From assembly GCA_028876585.1 (NCBI GenBank), contig JAGWRL010000171.1, positions 1 through 36,070 on the forward strand: DNA of 36,070 nt. The letters run 5' to 3'. The translations under genes were made by a program, and so were the position numbers. Below are positions 9,894-18,747 of the stretch, one piece after another (the stretch's first letter is position 1; each line of letters opens with the position of its first letter). A model generated the notes under the pieces. The model was not told the DNA's origin, did no database searches, and was given only the letters and a program-made list of their open reading frames with translations. This stretch comes from Pseudomonadota bacterium (lineage in GTDB: Bacteria; Pseudomonadota; Alphaproteobacteria; Rhizobiales; Beijerinckiaceae).

Positions 9894-10007
9894 TCACCAT
9901 ATTCGATGAAGCGCGTCCCGGAACGCCTTGGCCGCTTTCATCGGACCGATGGAGTGAAACAACGACGGCCCAAGGCCGATCTTGAAAAGCTCGAAAACGC
10001 TGATCAC
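9894..10007 (-). pseudogene. sdaA: Relic of a second sdaA (first 37 codons)
   Basis: A minus-strand open frame of 37 codons, GTG at 10007 to TGA at 9894-9896, reads [20 protein letters not shown] then GPMKAA. It aligns with residues 1-25 of the intact SdaA here and then loses similarity and stops. The SSSHT motif has become SLFHS. It ends 18 bases before the GlxA regulator. It is either the stump of a duplicated or deleted serine dehydratase gene or, less likely, a short peptide now translated ahead of the regulator. It is too short for most automatic gene callers. Confidence 0.75.
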
Positions 10008-10068
10008 TGTTTTCTCAGTTCCCGCCGCCGCTGAGCTTGTCGTCCCGTCGCGCCGCCACGCGCTACGA

Positions 10069-10099
10069 AAAGACCGCCCGAGATTATCGGACGGTCTTT
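10069..10099 (-). terminator. Rho-independent terminator of the hyu operon
   Basis: An inverted repeat with arms AAAGACCG (10069-10076) and CGGTCTTT (10092-10099), extended inside by CCGA/TCGG around a short GATTA loop. On the minus strand the stem is followed by TTTTCG. It lies 71 bases past the stop of hyuB (10171) and fits termination of the minus-strand hyuA-hyuB transcript. The symmetrical A/T flanks could also let it work for the other strand. Confidence 0.75.
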
Positions 10100-10170
10100 A
10101 TCCTCGCTCCAATCGTCCTGTGGGTGAGACAAGTTCAGCTCAGCCTGGTCCAGGCGCGTGAAACGTCGAT

Positions 10171-11940
10171 TCAGCCCCTTGCTTCAAGTTCCGTGCGCTT
10201 GGCTCGGGTGGCTTCCAAGTTTACGCTTTCGCTATCGAGTTGGAGAACTACGCCGTAGACGTTGAGCGCGTTCTCCGCGGTACAGAACCCATCCAGCACA
10301 TCGTCGAGCACTTTCTGCGGATCACGCTCCAGCGGGCTACCATAACCGCCGCCGCAGGGGCTGTAGTAAGCCATCACATCGTCCTTCTTCACGGCAAGGC
10401 CGTGAAACTTGGAATGCATCGACCGTACTTCGCCGCCATTGACGTTGTAAATGTCACACTTGCCCAAAGCGCCCGCCTTGCCGCCGAAAACGCCCCACGG
10501 AACGTTGGTGTGACGCTCGGATTCGTGGGTGATGATGCCGTCGGTTAGTATACGCTGCGCCTTGACCACGCCGATACCCCCGCGGAAACGGCCGGCGCCA
10601 GGGGCTACGTCGTCACGCAATTCATACCGTTCACAAATCATTGGGAGATGCATCGCGAGGTCTTCAAGCGGATTGTTCCGGGTGTTCGCCATGAGGTTGT
10701 CGATCGAGTCCGGTCCGTCACTTTGTGGCCGTCCGCCGTAGGCGCCCTCGTTAACTTCGAGGAACACCCAGTAATTTCCGTCCGGCCGCACCCCGGCGTA
10801 GGACGCAAAGGAAATTGAAGCCGAGGAACCTGCGATGATCTCTTCCGGGAGCACCGGCGCCATGGCCTTCATGATGAGATCAATCATGTAATTGCATTGG
10901 GTAAAGCGCGCTTCAGCCGAAGCGGGCGCCTCAGGATTGAAAATCGAACCCTTGGGGGCAATAACCTTGATTGGTCGAAAGCTCCCCTGGTTCGATGGCA
11001 CGCGCGAGGCGCTCGTCGCGGTGTCGAGCAGGAGTTTGCGGAATGCGGCAAAGGCCGCGACCTTCGTCGAGCCTTCGAAAGGCACGTTGTAGGCTGTGGG
11101 AGTCTGTGGGGCGGAGCCGGTCAGGTCCACCTCGATACTGTCGCCGATGACGCGGACGCAAACCTTCACGGTTAAGCGCTGGCCGCGGTTGCGGCCGTCG
11201 TCATCGAGCCAGCCCTCGGCGCGATATTCGCCGTCGGGAATGGCCGCGATCCGCTGGCGCAGCATCGACTCGGAATAATCCATGAGCTGGTTGCAGGCAT
11301 CGAAAACCAGGTCCTTGCCATAGCGGTCGAGAAGCTCCTTGAACCGCTTGACGCCCAGCCGGGCCGAGGCGATTTGCGCTTCGATGTCATCCACGAGCTG
11401 CCGTGCGGCGCGGCTGTTGCGACGGATGAAGTTCCAGATCGTCTCGTTGCGCTTGCCCTTCCGGTAGAGCTTGGCGCCGGCGAACAGCATCCCCTCGGCG
11501 TAGACATCGGGCACGTCGATGATCAGGCCGGGCGTCGCCGCGCCGATGTCGATGTGGTGCGCGGTGTTGGCGGAATAGCCCACCAACTCGCCCTCGTAGA
11601 AGATCGGAATCACAATGGCCAGGTCCGGGCTGTGCGAGGCGCCGTAATATGGGTGGTTGTGCACCACCACGTCATCCTCATACCATTCGCCATCATCCAG
11701 GCTTTCCTTGATGCCGGCGAGATAGCCGGGGATCGAGCCGATGTGCATCGGCGTCGATTCCGATTCGCACAAAGTGTTGAAGTCCCGGTCGAACAGCCCC
11801 GCGCCCAGATCCTCCGACTCCCGGATGATCGAGGAGAAGGACATGCGGAACAGCACATGCGCCATTTCCTCGGCGATGGTCTCGATCGAGCCGCGGATAA
11901 CCTGCAGTGTGATCGGGTCGATCTTCGTCGCTTTTGCCAT
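10171..11940 (-). CDS. hyuB: HyuB: hydantoinase B/oxoprolinase subunit, probable N-methylhydantoinase beta
   Basis: A 589-residue hydantoinase B/oxoprolinase family protein. Conserved features are the N-terminal DPITLQVIRGSIETIAEEM, the metal-site pattern NHPYYGASHSPD with H103 and D106, the NTAHHIDIG block with H128/H129 and D131, and SMLRQRIAAIPDGEY near 235. With HyuA this family opens cyclic amides (hydantoins, 5-oxoproline, caprolactam) using ATP. The downstream chemistry encoded here, N-carbamoylsarcosine hydrolase and sarcosine oxidase, points to N-methylhydantoin as substrate (EC 3.5.2.14). ATG 11940 lies 12 bases past the hyuA stop. The second position of the metal motif is H where most relatives have D (NDPY). 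Carboxylase function is unlikely because no third small subunit is present. Substrate assignment is inference. Confidence 0.85.
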   Translation of the reverse strand: MAKATKIDPITLQVIRGSIETIAEEMAHVLFRMSFSSIIRESEDLGAGLFDRDFNTLCESESTPMHIGSIPGYLAGIKESLDDGEWYEDDVVVHNHPYYGASHSPDLAIVIPIFYEGELVGYSANTAHHIDIGAATPGLIIDVPDVYAEGMLFAGAKLYRKGKRNETIWNFIRRNSRAARQLVDDIEAQIASARLGVKRFKELLDRYGKDLVFDACNQLMDYSESMLRQRIAAIPDGEYRAEGWLDDDGRNRGQRLTVKVCVRVIGDSIEVDLTGSAPQTPTAYNVPFEGSTKVAAFAAFRKLLLDTATSASRVPSNQGSFRPIKVIAPKGSIFNPEAPASAEARFTQCNYMIDLIMKAMAPVLPEEIIAGSSASISFASYAGVRPDGNYWVFLEVNEGAYGGRPQSDGPDSIDNLMANTRNNPLEDLAMHLPMICERYELRDDVAPGAGRFRGGIGVVKAQRILTDGIITHESERHTNVPWGVFGGKAGALGKCDIYNVNGGEVRSMHSKFHGLAVKKDDVMAYYSPCGGGYGSPLERDPQKVLDDVLDGFCTAENALNVYGVVLQLDSESVNLEATRAKRTELEARG

Positions 11941-11952
11941 GTTGTCCTCCCC

Positions 11953-14025
11953 CTACGCTTTGGTCAGCCGCATGCTGCCGTGATCCAGAACCTCGGCATT
12001 GTAACCGGGCGGCAGAAGCGTCGTGGAATTGTGCTGAATGATGATCGCCGGACCATTCACCTTAGTGCCCGCGCCCAGTTTGCCACGATCAAGACGCGGC
12101 GTCTTATGGCTCGTCCCGTCGTCGAACACGGTATCGCGTTCGTACAAGAAGGCGCGTTGCACATCATCCTTCGCACCCTTGGCGATCTTGGGCAGTTCGA
12201 GATGCCGCACTGCGGCGGTGGCTATGACGCGGATGTTGTAAAGTTCAACTAGGCTGTCGTCGAAGGCATAGCCATAGTCGGCGGTGTGCGCCTTGTGGAA
12301 GCCCTGCACGACACGTTCCTTGTTGGCCGTGGTCAGCTTGCCGCCAGCGACGGGAACGCGCAGTTCGAAACCTTGGCCGTGATAGCGCACCTCGGCGATG
12401 ACGTCGAACTTGCGGTCTTTTTCCGGCACGTCGTCGAGGTCAAGGTCGGCCTTGCCGGCAGCGATGAGGTCATCGATCACGGCGTTCACCCGATTCAGCG
12501 CGGGCTGGTCGGCACTGTAAAGATTGGTAATGATCGAACGAATGTGTTCATACTGCAGGTTGGTGCCAAGAAGCCCCATCGCCGCGGTGATGCCCGGCGC
12601 CAGGGGCACCAACACGTCGCGGGCCGAAACCAGTTCGGCGAGCGCCACGCCGTGGAACGGCCCAGCACCGCCAAAGGGCATGAGCGAAAACTCGCGCGGG
12701 TCGTAGCCGCGCGCCACGGAATTCGCCCGCATCTTCAGGGCCATGTTGTTATTGACGACCTTGATGACGCCAAGTGCGGCCTCGGTTACCGAAACTCCAA
12801 GCTTGTCGGCGATTTTCTCTTTGATGGCCTTGTACGACAGCTCCGGATCCAGCGGCAGGTCGCCACCCAGGAACTTGTCGGCATCCATGCGGCCCAACAC
12901 CACCTGAGCGTCGGTTACCGTGGGTTCCTGACCGCCTCGGCCGTAACACGCGGGTCCCGGCTCCGATCCGGCAGAGCGCGGACCGACATGAAAGCCGCCC
13001 GCAGTGTCCAGCCAAGCGATTGAACCGCCGCCCGCGCCCATCGTCTCCAGATCGATCATCGGCGCCATCACGGCGTGGCCCGACACCACCGTATCGCGCG
13101 GGTTCTTGATGCGCAGCGTACCGCCGGCGATGGTCGAGATATCGGCGGAGGTGCCGCCGATATCATTGGTCATGATGTTGGAGATCCCCGCCAACCGGGC
13201 TTCGGCCAGCGCGCCGATCACACCTCCGGCGGGGCCGGACATCAGGATGCCCACCGGCTTTTTCGCGCAGCCATCGATAGTGGAAATACCGCCGTTCGAC
13301 TGAATCACCCTGACCTTGGCCGGAATCCCCGCCTCGCGCACCTTGGTTTCCAGATTGCGCAGATACAGCGCCGATTGCGGGCCGACATAGGCGTTCATCG
13401 CAACCGTGGAGAAGCGCTCGTATTCGCGGATGACATTCGCCACTTCCGAAGAGATGGAAATGTAGCAGCCCGGAATTTCCTCAGCCACGATCTCGCCTGC
13501 GCGGCGCTCGTGGCTGTCGTTCAGGAACGAGAACATGAAGCCGATGCAGACCGACTTAATGCCGCGCTTGCGGAACAGGGCGCAGGCGTCGCGGACTTCG
13601 GCCTCGTCCAGCGGAATTTCAACCGCGCCGGACGGCGGGCGGATGCGCTCGGTCACTGCGATACGGTTGCGGCGCTTCACCAGCGGCTGGCTCTGCCAGG
13701 GCACGTCGAAGTGAAGCGAGAAATTGTGCGGGCGTTTGTGGCGACCGATGTGGAGGATGTCGCGAAATCCCTTCGTGGTGATCATTCCCACTTCGGCGCC
13801 GTTGTGTTCGATGGTGATGTTGGTCGCCACCGTGGTGCCATGCGCGATCACATCGACCTCTTCCTTGGGGATGCCGGCGATCTTGCATATCTCCAGCACG
13901 CCGCGGATGACGGCGATCGACTGATCCTTGGTGGTTGACGGGACCTTGTGAAAAAAGATTCCCTTGTCGCACTCCAGCACGAGGTCGGTGTTCGTCCCGC
14001 CCACATCTACGCCAATCCGCGCCAT
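11953..14025 (-). CDS. hyuA: HyuA: hydantoinase/oxoprolinase subunit, probable N-methylhydantoinase alpha
   Basis: A 690-residue ATP-binding subunit of the hydantoinase A/oxoprolinase family (acetate-kinase/actin fold). Visible motifs are the phosphate-binding IGVDVGGTNTDLV at the N-terminus, HGTTVATN at 62-69, SNGGIST near 243, SGPAGGVIGALAE near 263 and DIGGTSADIS at 288-296. GAGGGSIAW and GPACYGRGG follow in the second half. ATG 14025 is preceded by GGAGGAAA. It pairs with hyuB, which starts 12 bases after its stop, and lies 67 bases after the N-carbamoylsarcosine hydrolase gene. The expected role is to activate the ring amide with ATP so that the HyuB metal centre can hydrolyse it. It is only distantly similar to the second HyuA at 22082-24094. 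Confidence 0.87.
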   Translation of the reverse strand: MARIGVDVGGTNTDLVLECDKGIFFHKVPSTTKDQSIAVIRGVLEICKIAGIPKEEVDVIAHGTTVATNITIEHNGAEVGMITTKGFRDILHIGRHKRPHNFSLHFDVPWQSQPLVKRRNRIAVTERIRPPSGAVEIPLDEAEVRDACALFRKRGIKSVCIGFMFSFLNDSHERRAGEIVAEEIPGCYISISSEVANVIREYERFSTVAMNAYVGPQSALYLRNLETKVREAGIPAKVRVIQSNGGISTIDGCAKKPVGILMSGPAGGVIGALAEARLAGISNIMTNDIGGTSADISTIAGGTLRIKNPRDTVVSGHAVMAPMIDLETMGAGGGSIAWLDTAGGFHVGPRSAGSEPGPACYGRGGQEPTVTDAQVVLGRMDADKFLGGDLPLDPELSYKAIKEKIADKLGVSVTEAALGVIKVVNNNMALKMRANSVARGYDPREFSLMPFGGAGPFHGVALAELVSARDVLVPLAPGITAAMGLLGTNLQYEHIRSIITNLYSADQPALNRVNAVIDDLIAAGKADLDLDDVPEKDRKFDVIAEVRYHGQGFELRVPVAGGKLTTANKERVVQGFHKAHTADYGYAFDDSLVELYNIRVIATAAVRHLELPKIAKGAKDDVQRAFLYERDTVFDDGTSHKTPRLDRGKLGAGTKVNGPAIIIQHNSTTLLPPGYNAEVLDHGSMRLTKA

Positions 14026-14092
14026 TCGTTTCCTCCGGCTGCTATCAGAAGCGGCAGGGCGTCGTTGCGCCCCACCCTGTCAATTCTGCTGT

Positions 14093-14803
14093 TCAGGGCT
14101 TGGCGGCCAGTTCGGCCACTTTCTCGCAGATGTCGCTTACGCTTTCGACATCGCCGAACTTCGCGTCGATGTCGAAGAGGTTCCAGGCTACGGCGCCCGG
14201 CACGCGATCACCGATGGCCTCGCGGGCGGCAATGGTGCGAAAGCCGTCGGCGATGCCGTCACAGATAGTCTGGCGCACGCAGGCGCAAGCGGTCACACCG
14301 GTCACGACGATGGTATCCACATTGTTCGCGCGAAGGATGCCCGCCAGTTCCGTGCCGTGGAAAGAGGAGGCGCGCTTCTTCAGGAGGGTATATTCACCGG
14401 CAATCGGCGCGATGCGGCTATCGATGGCCCAAAGGTCCTTATTGGCCAGATCGACCACCTCGATCGGGATCTTGTCGTGCCACAAGCCCATGTCCGTGAA
14501 AGAAGAAGTACGGTCGGGAATCTCATACGCGGTGGTGACATGGACGACCGGGAACTTCGCCGCCCGGAAGGCCTTCAACAGCGCCTGCATGCCTGGAATG
14601 ATTTCCTTGTCCATCTTCTCCTGATCACAGGTGAAGGGGTTTCCCGGGCGAGTCCAGGCATTGGCGAGGTCCACGCTAACCAGCGCGGGCCTCTTGCCCC
14701 AGCCAACTCGGCGCTGAAAGCCGCGTTCCTTGTAAAGCTGGCTGGCGGCAGCGAACGCGTCCTGCAGCATCTTGTCCAGTTGGGCGTTGTCGACAGTGCT
14801 CAT
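14093..14803 (-). CDS. N-carbamoylsarcosine amidohydrolase (isochorismatase fold)
   Basis: A 236-residue cysteine hydrolase of the isochorismatase superfamily. The triad can be placed at D45 (LVSVDLANAW), K142 (LKKRASSF) and C175 (TGVTACACVRQT). These positions are close to the D51, K144 and C177 I recall for Arthrobacter N-carbamoylsarcosine amidase, and the overall length and N-terminal helix also fit that enzyme better than nicotinamidases. The reaction is N-carbamoylsarcosine plus water to sarcosine, CO2 and ammonia. It is the first gene of the minus-strand hyu operon and divergent from a LysR regulator. The product is the substrate of the SoxBDAG complex encoded about 6 kb away. Another ureido-acid or biuret-type hydrolase is possible but fits the context less well. 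Confidence 0.82.
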   Translation of the reverse strand: MSTVDNAQLDKMLQDAFAAASQLYKERGFQRRVGWGKRPALVSVDLANAWTRPGNPFTCDQEKMDKEIIPGMQALLKAFRAAKFPVVHVTTAYEIPDRTSSFTDMGLWHDKIPIEVVDLANKDLWAIDSRIAPIAGEYTLLKKRASSFHGTELAGILRANNVDTIVVTGVTACACVRQTICDGIADGFRTIAAREAIGDRVPGAVAWNLFDIDAKFGDVESVSDICEKVAELAAKP

Positions 14804-14935
14804 AGTTGGTCCTCATCACATGGTGGATAGCCTGTTTTCGCGACAAACGCCCCTCTAGTGAATGGCTGGATTACCCTCTATTATGGACAATCTCGCATCA
14901 GTGCCCTAGTCGGGCGCGGGTCAAGGAGAACGTGG
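14804..14935. promoter_or_regulatory. Divergent promoter region, N-carbamoylsarcosine hydrolase / LysR
   Basis: A 132-base region between two divergent genes, the usual site of LysR-type control. A TATTAT at 14879-14884 could be the -10 for the LysR gene, and AAGGAGAA at 14922-14929 is its ribosome site. Within ATTACCCTCTATTAT (about 14870-14884) a T-N11-A spacing typical of LysR boxes can be read, but the arms are weak. No good -35 was found. Confidence 0.4.
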
Positions 14936-15835
14936 ATGGCTTCGCTTCCGAGCTCCCGCGACATTGAGGTGTTCAACGTTGTGGCGGTGGAGTTGTCTTT
15001 CCGCCGGGCCGCGGAGCGGCTTTCCATTGACCAGAGCGCCTTGTCGCGTCGTATCCGGCAGCTTGAGGAAATCCTCGGGTTTCAGTTGATCCGGCGCACC
15101 ACCCGCGATGTTTCTCTGACATCGGCGGGTCAGGTTTTTCATGAGCGCACGCGCCTGATTGGCAACGAAATCGAACGCGCCGCCCATGCGGCGCGCATCG
15201 CGGCTGAAGGTAAGCGAGGGCAGTTGCGAATCGGCTATATGTCATTCGCTGCGATTGAGTGGATGCCGCGTGCGGTGGCGGCCTTCTCAAGGGAGTTCCC
15301 GGATGTCGAACTTGAACTGCGCTATGTCCGCACGCAGGGCCAAAAAATCGAACTGGCGCGCAACACGCTCGACCTAGGCTTCATGCTTGGCCCTTTCAGT
15401 CACCCTCAGTTCGAGACGCTACAGGTGGAAAGCGAACGCTTGGTCGCCATCCTCCCCATTGACCACCGGTTGACCACTCGTCCCAAAGTTACGCTGGAAG
15501 ACCTCGCTGCCTATCCGATGGTCCTGGGCTCGACGGCGGAGTGGGACTTCTTCCGCCCCTTCGTGCTCGACGTATTTGCCCGGGCTGGCCAACAAGTGAA
15601 CGTCCGCTATGAAGCCTCGAATGCATTGGGGATCCTGGGTCTCGTGGGTTCCGGTCTCGGCATCTCCGTCTATTCACAATCGATCGAGCGATTTCAGCCC
15701 CGCACCATCATGACGCGCCCAATCGAAGATAGCTTGGCGTTGATCGAGACCGTTCTGGTGTGGAACCGCGCCTACAAGAACCCGGCTCTCTTGAATTTCG
15801 TCAGCACGGTAAAGCGATTGACCGCGCGCCGTTAA
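14936..15835 (+). CDS. LysR-family transcriptional regulator
   Basis: A 299-residue LysR-type regulator. The N-terminal winged helix (residues about 1-62) shows the canonical SFRRAAERLSIDQSALSRRIRQLE followed by GFQLIRR, and a periplasmic-binding-like effector domain (about 90-295) starts at GQLRIGYMSFAA. I chose ATG 14936 over the upstream in-frame ATG at 14858 because AAGGAGAA sits six bases ahead and homology starts at SSRDIEVFNVVAVELSF. It is divergent from the N-carbamoylsarcosine hydrolase gene and convergent with the ABC transporter ATPase gene, so the most likely target is the hyu operon. An intermediate such as N-carbamoylsarcosine or N-methylhydantoin may be the effector, which is inference. 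Confidence 0.9.
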   Translation: MASLPSSRDIEVFNVVAVELSFRRAAERLSIDQSALSRRIRQLEEILGFQLIRRTTRDVSLTSAGQVFHERTRLIGNEIERAAHAARIAAEGKRGQLRIGYMSFAAIEWMPRAVAAFSREFPDVELELRYVRTQGQKIELARNTLDLGFMLGPFSHPQFETLQVESERLVAILPIDHRLTTRPKVTLEDLAAYPMVLGSTAEWDFFRPFVLDVFARAGQQVNVRYEASNALGILGLVGSGLGISVYSQSIERFQPRTIMTRPIEDSLALIETVLVWNRAYKNPALLNFVSTVKRLTARR

Positions 15836-15929
15836 CGCAAAAGGCGCTCAAGTCGAAGCATTTGCGAGCGGAAAGTGGAGTGACATCTTGGAGTCCGGGC
15901 CACATCAGCAGATTGAGCAAGCTCTCAGG

Positions 15930-17048
15930 CTAATGAGCCAATGCGTCACCTGCGGAATTATTGGCGCCGATTAGTTGGCAGACATCTTCCGGTCGCCACG
16001 ACGCCACCAGCATATCGCCGAAATCAAATGGCCGCTCAAAGAAGGCGCGATCGGAAAGATAGACCACGAACTCCTCTTTCTGGGCGGTCGCCAACTCCAC
16101 CTTCACGAAAGTGCCCTGGTATTCCACGTTGGTCACTCGGCCTGTTATCGCGTTCTCATTTGCCTTGTCGCCGGCAGCGAGGGCGATCTTGTCGCGACGC
16201 ACCGCAAACCGCAAGTCGGCGCCAGGCGTTGTTTCCGACCTGAGCGGGATGCGGTAAATTTCCCCTTCAGGTCCGCTGGCCACCGCCATATTGCCTCTAA
16301 CGGAGTCAAGCTTCGCTTTCACTACATTTTGCCCGCCCATGAAGCGTGCGACATAGGGCGAGTGAGGACGATCATAAATTTCCTTTGGCGGACCCGCCTG
16401 TTCAATTATGCCGTGATCCATCACGATAACTTTGTCAGCCAGGGCGATCGCTTCAGGCTGGGTATGGGTAACGTGAATGAAGGTGATGCCAAGGGCGTTC
16501 TGCAATCGCTTGAGCTCAACCCGCATGCGGAGCCTTAAGAACTCGTCGAGCGCCGAAAGAGGCTCGTCAAGCAACAGGACCTGCGGGTTAGTGATAAGCG
16601 CCCGGGCCAGCGCGACACGTTGTTGCTGTCCGCCTGACAATTGCGAGGGCATGCGGTCCGCCAGGTGGCCAAGCTGCACCCGGCTCATCATTTCGCGAGC
16701 GCGCTCGCGACGCTCTGGTGTCGAGGCGCCATGAATTTTCAGAGGGAAGGCGACGTTGTCGGTGAGGTTGAGATGCGGAAACAGCGCGTAGTTCTGGAAC
16801 ATGAGTGCGGTTCCCCTGTCGCCAGTCCGCACGTGGGTCACGTCGCGTCCCCCAATCAAAATGCGCCCCGACGTAGGCTGCTCATGCCCTGCGATCATAC
16901 GCAGCAAGGTGGACTTGCCGCAGCCCGAAGGCCCGATCATGCAGCAATAGCTGCCGCCTTCGATGACTTGATCGACAGCGTTGACAGCGGTCAGTGGACC
17001 AAATTTGCGGCTGACCTTGTCGAGAACGATTTCGCCTTTGGATGACAT
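15930..17048 (-). CDS. ABC transporter ATP-binding protein, PotA-like
   Basis: A 372-residue cytoplasmic ATPase of the spermidine/putrescine type importer family. Walker A GPSGCGKST is at 39-47, Q-loop FQNYALFPHL at about 84-93, signature LSGGQQQRVALARAL at 137-151 and Walker B LLLDEP at 158-163. It ends in a TOBE-like regulatory domain with WRPEDVC. ATG 17048 follows GGAAG; the longer frame to 17102 adds residues inside the upstream permease gene. It is the last gene of the binding protein-permease-permease-ATPase run and starts four bases after the permease stop. The PotA family is broad, so 'polyamine' should not be taken as the substrate. Confidence 0.9.
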   Translation of the reverse strand: MSSKGEIVLDKVSRKFGPLTAVNAVDQVIEGGSYCCMIGPSGCGKSTLLRMIAGHEQPTSGRILIGGRDVTHVRTGDRGTALMFQNYALFPHLNLTDNVAFPLKIHGASTPERRERAREMMSRVQLGHLADRMPSQLSGGQQQRVALARALITNPQVLLLDEPLSALDEFLRLRMRVELKRLQNALGITFIHVTHTQPEAIALADKVIVMDHGIIEQAGPPKEIYDRPHSPYVARFMGGQNVVKAKLDSVRGNMAVASGPEGEIYRIPLRSETTPGADLRFAVRRDKIALAAGDKANENAITGRVTNVEYQGTFVKVELATAQKEEFVVYLSDRAFFERPFDFGDMLVASWRPEDVCQLIGANNSAGDALAH

Positions 17049-17052
17049 ATCA

Positions 17053-17865
17053 TTACTTCCTTTTGCGGGCCGCGATGCTGATCGCTCCAAAGGCTCCAGC
17101 AATAACGATGAGGCTGAAAAGCGTGGTAAGGGTGCCGATGGCGTAAAGCGCCGGCGTAGTGACGTTTGCCGTCAGATTGGCGATCTGGATTGGCAGAGTG
17201 TTCTTGGTGCCGACCGTCAAGAGCGAGCGCGGATATTCGTCGTAAGAAAGCGTCAGGCCAAACAAAGCAACAGCGATCAGGCCGGGAAAGACGATAGGTA
17301 GCGTAACCATCCCCAGCACCTGATATGGCCGGGCGCCGGCATCGCGGGCCGCCTCTTCCCAACTGCTGTTGAAGCGGTTGAGTACAGCGAACATGATCAA
17401 TAGCCCGAAGGGGAGTGTCCAGGAAAGATGGGCGCCCAGCCCCGAGACCAGCCAGTGTGTTGACAAGCCAAGCGTCTGGAAAATTGTGGCGATGCCAAGA
17501 CCTGTCAGGATGCCCGGCATTACCAGGGAAACGATTGCGAGGTAGAACAACAGCCCGGAGGCGGGGAACCTGTGGCGAAATGCGAGCCCAGCGAAGAAAG
17601 AAACTACTACCGTGATCGCCATGGCCAACAGGCTGAGCAGGATCGAGCGCCAGAATGAGCCGCCCAGATCGCCGTAACGGCTGGAGGTGAAGAGATCCGA
17701 AAACCAATGAAGCGAAACGCCGCGTAAGGGAAAGGTCATGCCGCCTGTCGGACCCTGAAAGGACAGGATGAAGACAGCGATCATTGGCCCGTATAGAAAC
17801 AGCACAAAGAGGACAAAAAATGCCGTCAGCAGCCAGAAAGAAAGGCTCTTGCGTTGCTTTTCCAT
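17053..17865 (-). CDS. ABC transporter permease, PotC-like
   Basis: A 270-residue inner-membrane protein with about six hydrophobic segments, the first at LLTAFFVLFVLFLYGPM. The cytoplasmic EAA loop reads SWEEAARDAGARPYQVLGMVTLPI, with the EAA---G motif intact. This is the second permease of a PotABCD-like importer. It lies 13 bases after the first permease and four bases before the ATPase start. Together the two permeases would form the channel for the substrate delivered by the binding protein at 18828-20120. Confidence 0.9.
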   Translation of the reverse strand: MEKQRKSLSFWLLTAFFVLFVLFLYGPMIAVFILSFQGPTGGMTFPLRGVSLHWFSDLFTSSRYGDLGGSFWRSILLSLLAMAITVVVSFFAGLAFRHRFPASGLLFYLAIVSLVMPGILTGLGIATIFQTLGLSTHWLVSGLGAHLSWTLPFGLLIMFAVLNRFNSSWEEAARDAGARPYQVLGMVTLPIVFPGLIAVALFGLTLSYDEYPRSLLTVGTKNTLPIQIANLTANVTTPALYAIGTLTTLFSLIVIAGAFGAISIAARKRK

Positions 17866-17878
17866 CGAAAATTAAGTC

Positions 17879-18733
17879 CTATCTTGCGAGTTCCGACCGA
17901 ACGTCAACTACTCGCAGTATGACGCCCACAAGAAGAAGCACAATAACGATAAGCAATACCGCCATTGCTGCGGCTTGTGGGTAATAGAGCTGGTCGATGT
18001 TGTTCTTCATTGCCGACACGACCGAAGACGACTGGCCGCCTGACATCATACGGACAATGAAGAAATCGCCCATTACAAGCGTGATAACGAAGATTGATCC
18101 CAGAGCGATGCCGGTGCGAGAAAGGGGCAGGATGACGTTGCGCAGCAGCTGTACTTGGCTTGCGCCAGCGTCCAGCGCCGCTTCAATCACGTTATGGTCG
18201 ATCTTGGCCATAGAATTGAATATCGGCGCCAGCATGAACAACGTGAATAAATTTACGTAGGTCAATATTACTGCAAAATCAGAAAACAATAAAAACTCTA
18301 GAGGCTGATGAATAACTCCGATGGAGATCATCGCTGAGTTGAACAATCCTTCCTTGCCAAGAAAAGGAACCCAGCTAATCATCCGGATCACCGTCGATGT
18401 CCAGAACGGAATCGTGCAAATCAAGAACAGTGCAATCTGGATTTTGAGATTCCGCACATGGAAGACGAGGTAATAAGAAATCGTAAATCCTATAAGAAGC
18501 GTCAGCCCCCAAGTGATGATCGCATATTTCGCTGTATTCATGAAGATCGTCCAAGTGACGCGCGACGAAAATACTTCTGCGTAATTCGCAAAGGTGAAGG
18601 CGGCGTGATATTCCAGTCCGTCGAAAGTCCAGAAACTGAGCGCTACCACCATGAGAAGTGGGGCGCCGGCAAAGGCCAGCAATAATATGGCCATAGGGGC
18701 TGCAAGTAATTGCGAGGTTAGGGTCTTGGTCAT
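17879..18733 (-). CDS. ABC transporter permease, PotB-like
   Basis: A 284-residue inner-membrane permease with about six transmembrane segments, beginning LLAAPMAILLLAFAGAPLLM and ending AMAVLLIVIVLLLVGVIL. Its cytoplasmic coupling loop reads NVIEAALDAGASQVQLLRNVILPLS, the EAA motif of this superfamily. Its gene follows the binding-protein gene after a 94-base gap that contains a strong hairpin and T-tract (18748-18780). This part of the window is visibly richer in A and T than its neighbours, for example near 18240-18300, which suggests the transporter has a different origin from the genes around it. Confidence 0.9.
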   Translation of the reverse strand: MTKTLTSQLLAAPMAILLLAFAGAPLLMVVALSFWTFDGLEYHAAFTFANYAEVFSSRVTWTIFMNTAKYAIITWGLTLLIGFTISYYLVFHVRNLKIQIALFLICTIPFWTSTVIRMISWVPFLGKEGLFNSAMISIGVIHQPLEFLLFSDFAVILTYVNLFTLFMLAPIFNSMAKIDHNVIEAALDAGASQVQLLRNVILPLSRTGIALGSIFVITLVMGDFFIVRMMSGGQSSSVVSAMKNNIDQLYYPQAAAMAVLLIVIVLLLVGVILRVVDVRSELAR

Positions 18734-18747
18734 ATTGGCGCCTTGAG

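Noticed and set aside
15836..15929. Terminator between the convergent LysR and PotA-like genes
   Set aside because: Only a very short GAGC/GCTC repeat with a two-base loop was seen, with no T-tract; not enough to call.
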